NCBI RefSeq assembly: GCF_030463535.1
Contig: NC_132879.1
Span: forward strand, 38,367,425-38,431,424
DNA length: 64,000 nt
Reading direction: 5' to 3'
Source: Salminus brasiliensis
Taxonomy: Eukaryota > Chordata > Actinopteri > Characiformes > Bryconidae
How positions within the stretch are numbered: the stretch's first letter is position 1; the number at the start of each line of letters is the position of its first letter. The notes below the pieces were generated by a model. It worked only from the letters and a program-made list of their open reading frames with translations. It made no database searches and was not told the DNA's origin. Below are positions 60,083 through 64,000 of this stretch, one piece after another. Position numbers and translations under genes: made by a program.

Positions 60083-60596
60083 ACAAAGTTTGCTCATGTG
60101 GGCAGGTCTGGATTACACAATTATCATCATTATTATTACTATTATTTTCAGCGTAATAAATATCTGATTAAAAGTTAGCTAATCTGCAACATTCCAGAAG
60201 ATTACCCAGCATGCAATCTGACGACTTTCTTTTCACATGAAGTGCTTTAAAGGCCAGTCGCATTGTGGTTATGATCAAGATTAAGGTCAAAGTTGGTGTG
60301 GTTATTTGATTTACTCATTTATTATTATTATTTTGCTAATATGTTCCCATGTCTTTTACACATGTATATACACACACACTACGAGTAGACACCGGACAGC
60401 AAGATGTACAGCGGCAACCATGTACATGTCTAGGTGATATTTCACACCACAGCAGGTGTCTATCCATTTTTAATTACAGAATTTCCCACCTATTCCAATA
60501 ATAGCGTGCTGTGTTTCCTCTGCTGATCTGATGTGCATCTGGTCTGCAGTGGCTGAATAAGGAAACTAAGAGGAGATTAAGGCAAAGAACATACTT
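60083..60596. other. Short spacer between MITE and plexin 3' UTR
   Basis: Contains ATT units near 60125-60145 and 60320-60335. The minus-strand AATAAA-type signal near 60319 is an alternative end for the plexin transcript. Confidence 0.4.
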
Positions 60597-62609
60597 TTAA
60601 TACAATTTTTCTCCACTGCCTTAAACATTGACCAGCATTAAGCAAACCATAGTGGCACTTTTCCATAAGGTTTTCACATACGGGCACATACACAAAATGG
60701 CATATTGTACAAAAAAACAACAAAACAAAAAAAAAACCCTAGTCACTATTGCAGTCTCGAATACAGCCACGATCACCACAGCTCTGATTATTATTACTCA
60801 TGTTTCATTAAGGCACTTCCTGATAGATAAAAGGCAGAACAGAAGATTCACAACATGCTGATGCCTTCTCTGTAAACAGGAAAAAGAACATGGTGAACTG
60901 GAGGGAGGGGAACATTTTAAAGTCATTGAAGACATTAAGTAAGAATCATAAACAGAAAACACAGCATGGACATCTACTGATATGTGTACTGCGTAGAGCA
61001 TCTGAGTCAGGCCGCTGAATCATAAGTACCATGAATTAGCAAGATAAAAACGCACCTCTGCAATAATGAGTCCTTTACTTAATCTTTTGGACCTAAATAC
61101 AAGTCGCGATGCAGTGCACACAAATCTAGAAAATGCTAAAGTTTAAAGGGGAAATGATTAAAATACATACAGCTCTAGACAGTTTTAAACTTTGGTAAGC
61201 TCTAAAACAAAAAAATAAAAAATAAAATCAACATAAAACTCCACAGTGACCATTCTGAGAATTGCACAGGTTTGTTTAACAAAGGAAAGCTCCGAAGGCC
61301 TTGTTCAGCAGAATTAAGTCCTTTCATGTATTTAATCAGTGACTTCCTCTTTGTCCTTCCAAATTACAGTTGGGCATGCTTTGCAATCAGAGCTATTTGT
61401 AATCAACCACTTTCCGAGAGGCTAGAAGAGCAGATGGTGAGGGAAAGAACAACATTCGGACTTGGTCGACACAATCAAAAGGTCAAGATGTGCAAAACGT
61501 CGTCTCCTCCTAGTCTGTCCCATCTCACGGTTGTGGGTCCAAAGACGTTTAACATGCCAAAAAAATAGAAGACCAGCCATGTGTGCGCCAGTTCATGGAA
61601 AAAAATTAAAAGGTGTTACAAAACGTCATGGATGTATAAAAAATTCTCGCTTAAAATCTGCAATTTAGACTTTTTAAAAAGTGGATGAATGGACTTCAAG
61701 TAACGTGTGACGAAGAAATATTCTTAAATAATACAATATTGTGGCTGGTGTGGAATGTTCTAGGAGTTGACCAATGGGTGATACGAGCATTGTGTGACTT
61801 GTGGTACCTTCAACCAAAGCAGTACAGATTGCCATCCTCTCCTGGCCACCAAATATCCACATATATATATATATATATATATATCTTCTATTAACGTAAA
61901 CTAGCAGCGGTAAAAAGGATTGGACAAAAGATATATATGGAAATCACAGACAGAAAAATAAAAGCAAGAAGCATCCTCTTTGAAGGCATGATTATGCACA
62001 CAGTTGCGCTGCAGTTAATCCCATAAGACACTGGCAACGCATATTCCACATGAAGTGACCTCAATAAGGAACGTGGCAGGCGATGCTAGACAGTTATGTG
62101 CTGTAAAAAGAAGCAGTGGTCGTCAACCAAACAATAAATTTTCTTTCATTTTTTTTTTTATGCGTGCGAAGGTTCGTGCACGCAAACCTTTAGTGTAAAA
62201 ATATATATACATATAATACTATCTGATTCCGTTCACACAGGAAGAATAGACATCTAATTACTAGGGGAACTGCAAAACGGACGCTGAGATTCCTCGTGGC
62301 CGCCAAAGGTCGGCCAAGTACCGTAACGAGACCTTGCCCTCCGTAGTCCTTGTTTTTTTTTTCCAGCTCATTCAGTCTGGACTGATTACTCAGAACAAAG
62401 CCGTGAAGAAACAAGCTGTAAGGATATGGATTAAAAACGTGATATAGCGCGTATTAACGTGGTACAAGATCTCAGTCTGTTTTCATTAGGAATGGAGGCT
62501 CCATGTCATCCAAACCCTCTTGAGAGGGGAGAGAACTTTCAGCTCAGTTCTGGAGTCCTGGGAAGATGAGGGTGGGTTTGTCCTGGGCTGAAGTGCGATG
62601 GGCTTTGCA
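60597..62609 (-). other. plxnb2: Probable 3' UTR of the plexin gene
   Basis: No coding exon or obvious transposon is seen between the plexin stop and about 60.6 kb. On the minus strand an ATTAAA-type poly(A) signal occurs near 60597-60602, and an AATAAA-type one further down near 60319. The stretch includes a short AT repeat at 61860-61882. The end point is inferred from signal motifs only; transcript data would fix it. Confidence 0.4.
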
Positions 62610-62714
62610 CTAAAGATCAGTGACTTTATTCTCCAGCGCTGCTGCAATCTGCTGCAGTCGGAGAGTCAGCTGCTTACTCTGAGCCGCAGGGTCGTCCTCC
62701 AGCGACGAGATGAT
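62610..62714 (-). CDS. plxnb2: plxnb2 last coding exon with stop codon
   Basis: 105 bases: 34 codons beginning [12 protein letters not shown] and ending LENKVTDL, followed by TAG at 62612-62610. The acceptor is CTCCAACAG on the minus strand. The final four residues form the class I PDZ-binding motif which in class B plexins docks PDZ-RhoGEF and LARG (family knowledge). The exon continues into the 3' UTR. Confidence 0.88.
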   Translation of the reverse strand: MISSLEDDPAAQSKQLTLRLQQIAAALENKVTDL

Positions 62715-63267
62715 CTGTTGGAGAATCAGAGAGAATCACTTGACTGATCAAAAATTTGGAATCACCTCAGCAGAACTTTCCTTAATGTAAAATCAGATAC
62801 ATACACAAACTGCTTCTTATATAAGTACATCAGTCCTCCAACTTCACAGGTCTAACGTTTTTAGAATTGAAGGAAAATCAAATGAACCAATCTTGAAGCA
62901 GATGATTTGGTTCTTAAACATTAAAGTAACTTAAGTGTTTAAGTAATTTATTTGGAATATTAAATAAAACATCTAAAATTACCTTTCAGCTTGTTATTGA
63001 TGTGACAAGAGACTCTAAACTTTTGAAAGTTTTGAAATTTGTGTAAATATGTGAGCAGGCAGATGCAGGGAGGGAGGGAGGAAGAGGCGGAGGAAGAGAG
63101 CAAGAAAGAGAGGGGGAGAGAAAGAGACTTACTCCATCATAGTACTTGCTGGCATACTGATAAAGCTGGTGCAATGCGACCTGGGTGTTCAACTTGTCTG
63201 TGTGAGACTGCGAAAACAGAAGAGGGAGTTATTTCACCACTCACACACCAGCAACATGCTCTCTGCT

Positions 63268-63341
<74 letters not shown>

Positions 63342-64000
63342 AAAACTCTCACCCTTGAAATCTCTGCCAGGTGTGTGTTCATGTCCTGGTCACTGACTGA
63401 CACCATCTGACGAATGCCCTTGTAATAACTGCAAGGTAGACAGACAGAGAGAGAGACAGACAGATAGATAAACAGATGGATAGGTAAACAGACAGATATA
63501 TAGATATACAGAAAGACAGAGACAGAGAGAGGTACTTAAATACAATAGGATTGACTACTGTGCATAGTCAGAAACTACCACAACTATTCAGTGGGAGATT
63601 AAAGGAGTGGCAGCGGAATACACTCATGGAAAAATGAAAGACCACATCATGCTTGTCAAATTAAGAATTTACAAATGAACACACTTAACTATTAAATACC
63701 TGGAACTACTGCCCTTTTACCTTCCAACTTCTGACAATTGTGGCTATAGAGACTCCAGAAGGCTCAGAATGTTTACTTTCCCATTTCATTATTCTTAAAA
63801 TTCGTAAAATTCCCCAAACGTTATAATCCAAGCCTTCAAAACAAAGATTCAACTATTTGCAATTTGGATAGAGTACTCCAAATTGGAAGAAATAGATGTT
63901 TATGAAGTGTAAAGTCTATCAGCAACACATTCTTTAGAAATTAGAAAACAAACTCACTCATCAACCATCTTCTTATATGTGGATATCTCCTTTGCATAGA
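62610..64000 (-). CDS. plxnb2: Plexin-B2-like gene, C-terminal coding part (four exons, partial)
   Basis: Class B plexins are single-pass receptors for class 4 semaphorins; their cytoplasmic tail carries a split GAP domain for Ras/Rap-type GTPases and ends in a PDZ ligand that recruits RhoGEFs (family knowledge). Here four minus-strand exons join in phase to give the last 98 complete residues plus a leading partial codon. Visible stretches include [48 protein letters not shown] and the terminus [14 protein letters not shown]. The VTDL end is the class B hallmark, and the rest is closest to plexin-B2 as I remember it, rather than B1 or B3. The gene enters from beyond the right edge, so all upstream domains (Sema, PSI, IPT, transmembrane, most of the GAP) are outside the window. 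Fish often have a and b paralogues; which one this is cannot be told. Confidence 0.85.
63133..63207 (-). CDS. plxnb2: plxnb2 exon (second from last)
   Basis: 75 bases, exactly 25 codons, phase 0 on both sides, running from [14 protein letters not shown] to KYYDG. Acceptor CGCAG, donor GGA followed by GTAAGT. Related plexins have Glu where this one has the final Gly, a mild substitution at the splice edge. The preceding intron is only 145 bases long and is largely a TG repeat. Confidence 0.88.
63270..63339. repeat. CA/TG microsatellite inside a 145-base plxnb2 intron
   Basis: About 35 uninterrupted CA units on plus, that is TG units on the sense strand of the plexin gene. The intron spans 63208-63352, so the repeat is nearly half of it. 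It starts 13 bases inside the intron from the donor and ends 62 bases before the acceptor. Confidence 0.97.
63353..63428 (-). CDS. plxnb2: plxnb2 exon (third from last)
   Basis: 76 bases: one base completing the previous codon, then 25 codons from YYKGIRQM to NTHLAEISR. Acceptor is a TTGCAG on the minus strand and donor is AGG followed by GTGAG, so it leaves in phase 0. The sequence matches the helical C-terminal GAP segment of plexins, with the SDQDM motif. Confidence 0.88.
63958..64000 (-). CDS. plxnb2: plxnb2 exon (fourth from last), cut by window edge
   Basis: 43 coding bases remain. Read from the edge they give [13 protein letters not shown] and end in GATGA before a consensus donor GTGAGT. 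The last codon is split with two bases here and is completed by the first base of the next exon to give Asp-Asp-Tyr-Tyr. The upstream boundary lies outside the window. Confidence 0.85.

Noticed and set aside
63039-63410. 123-codon plus frame over the plexin exons
   Set aside because: It is antisense to well-supported plexin exons and is held open by the CA repeat.
1-64000. Bacterial-type operons, CRISPR arrays, phage or defence systems, endogenous retrovirus genes
   Set aside because: No such pattern was seen; spliced genes, SINEs, LINEs and Tc1 relics show vertebrate nuclear DNA.

Overview
The window is vertebrate nuclear DNA. It is AT-rich and CpG-poor, made mostly of non-coding sequence, with split genes, long CA/GT and AT microsatellites, and many decayed transposons. 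The repeats are of teleost type: Tc1/mariner relics in at least a dozen places, L2/Rex1-like LINE ends, and a tRNA-derived SINE whose sequence I associate from memory with otophysan fishes (characins, catfishes and relatives). The exact species cannot be fixed from the sequence alone.

Two genes can be read with confidence, both on the minus strand at the right-hand end. At 62610-64000 lie the last four coding exons (the first cut by the window edge) of a class B plexin, best matched by plexin-B2. They encode the C-terminal end of the cytoplasmic GAP region and the terminal VTDL PDZ ligand. All exon phases join, and a long 3' UTR probably follows down to about 60.6 kb. At 47617-54497 four short exons splice into a 61-residue protein matching OCC1 (C12orf75). 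The start is MGCGNSTATSTAG, the core is KRRNYGGVYVGLP, and the stop is completed only after the last splice. This gene is invisible to simple ORF calling. Exons 2 and 3 are bracketed by a pair of nearly identical direct repeats of about 0.75 kb (48473-49234 and 50875-51613).

The left 46 kb has no gene I can name. It holds a few splice-flanked open segments that could be exons (3387-3432, 5713-5798 and others on plus; 5201-5269 on minus), all of low confidence. It also holds a two-unit minisatellite at about 10 kb, a degenerate tandem array at about 13 kb, LINE fragments near 17, 24.6, 41 and 43 kb, three SINE copies (24.2, 31.2 and 39.8 kb), and a U2 snRNA pseudogene lying end to end with a SINE at 31.4 kb. 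Several repeats are clearly nested: SINE in an older repeat at 24.2 kb, one repeat inside another at 29.8 kb, a LINE in a Tc1 relic at 40.8 kb, and a SINE-like unit in a Tc1 relic at 53.2 kb.

Between occ1 and the plexin 3' end (55-60 kb) sit several DNA transposons. One is an internally deleted Tc1 element with both terminal inverted repeats and TA target sites intact (58015-59204); another is a full-length 0.6-kb MITE (about 59476-60082). I see no bacterial, viral, CRISPR or operon-like content. I found no convincing new multi-gene system; the most useful observations are the spliced microprotein gene, its flanking duplication, the U2/SINE junction and the TG-filled plexin intron.
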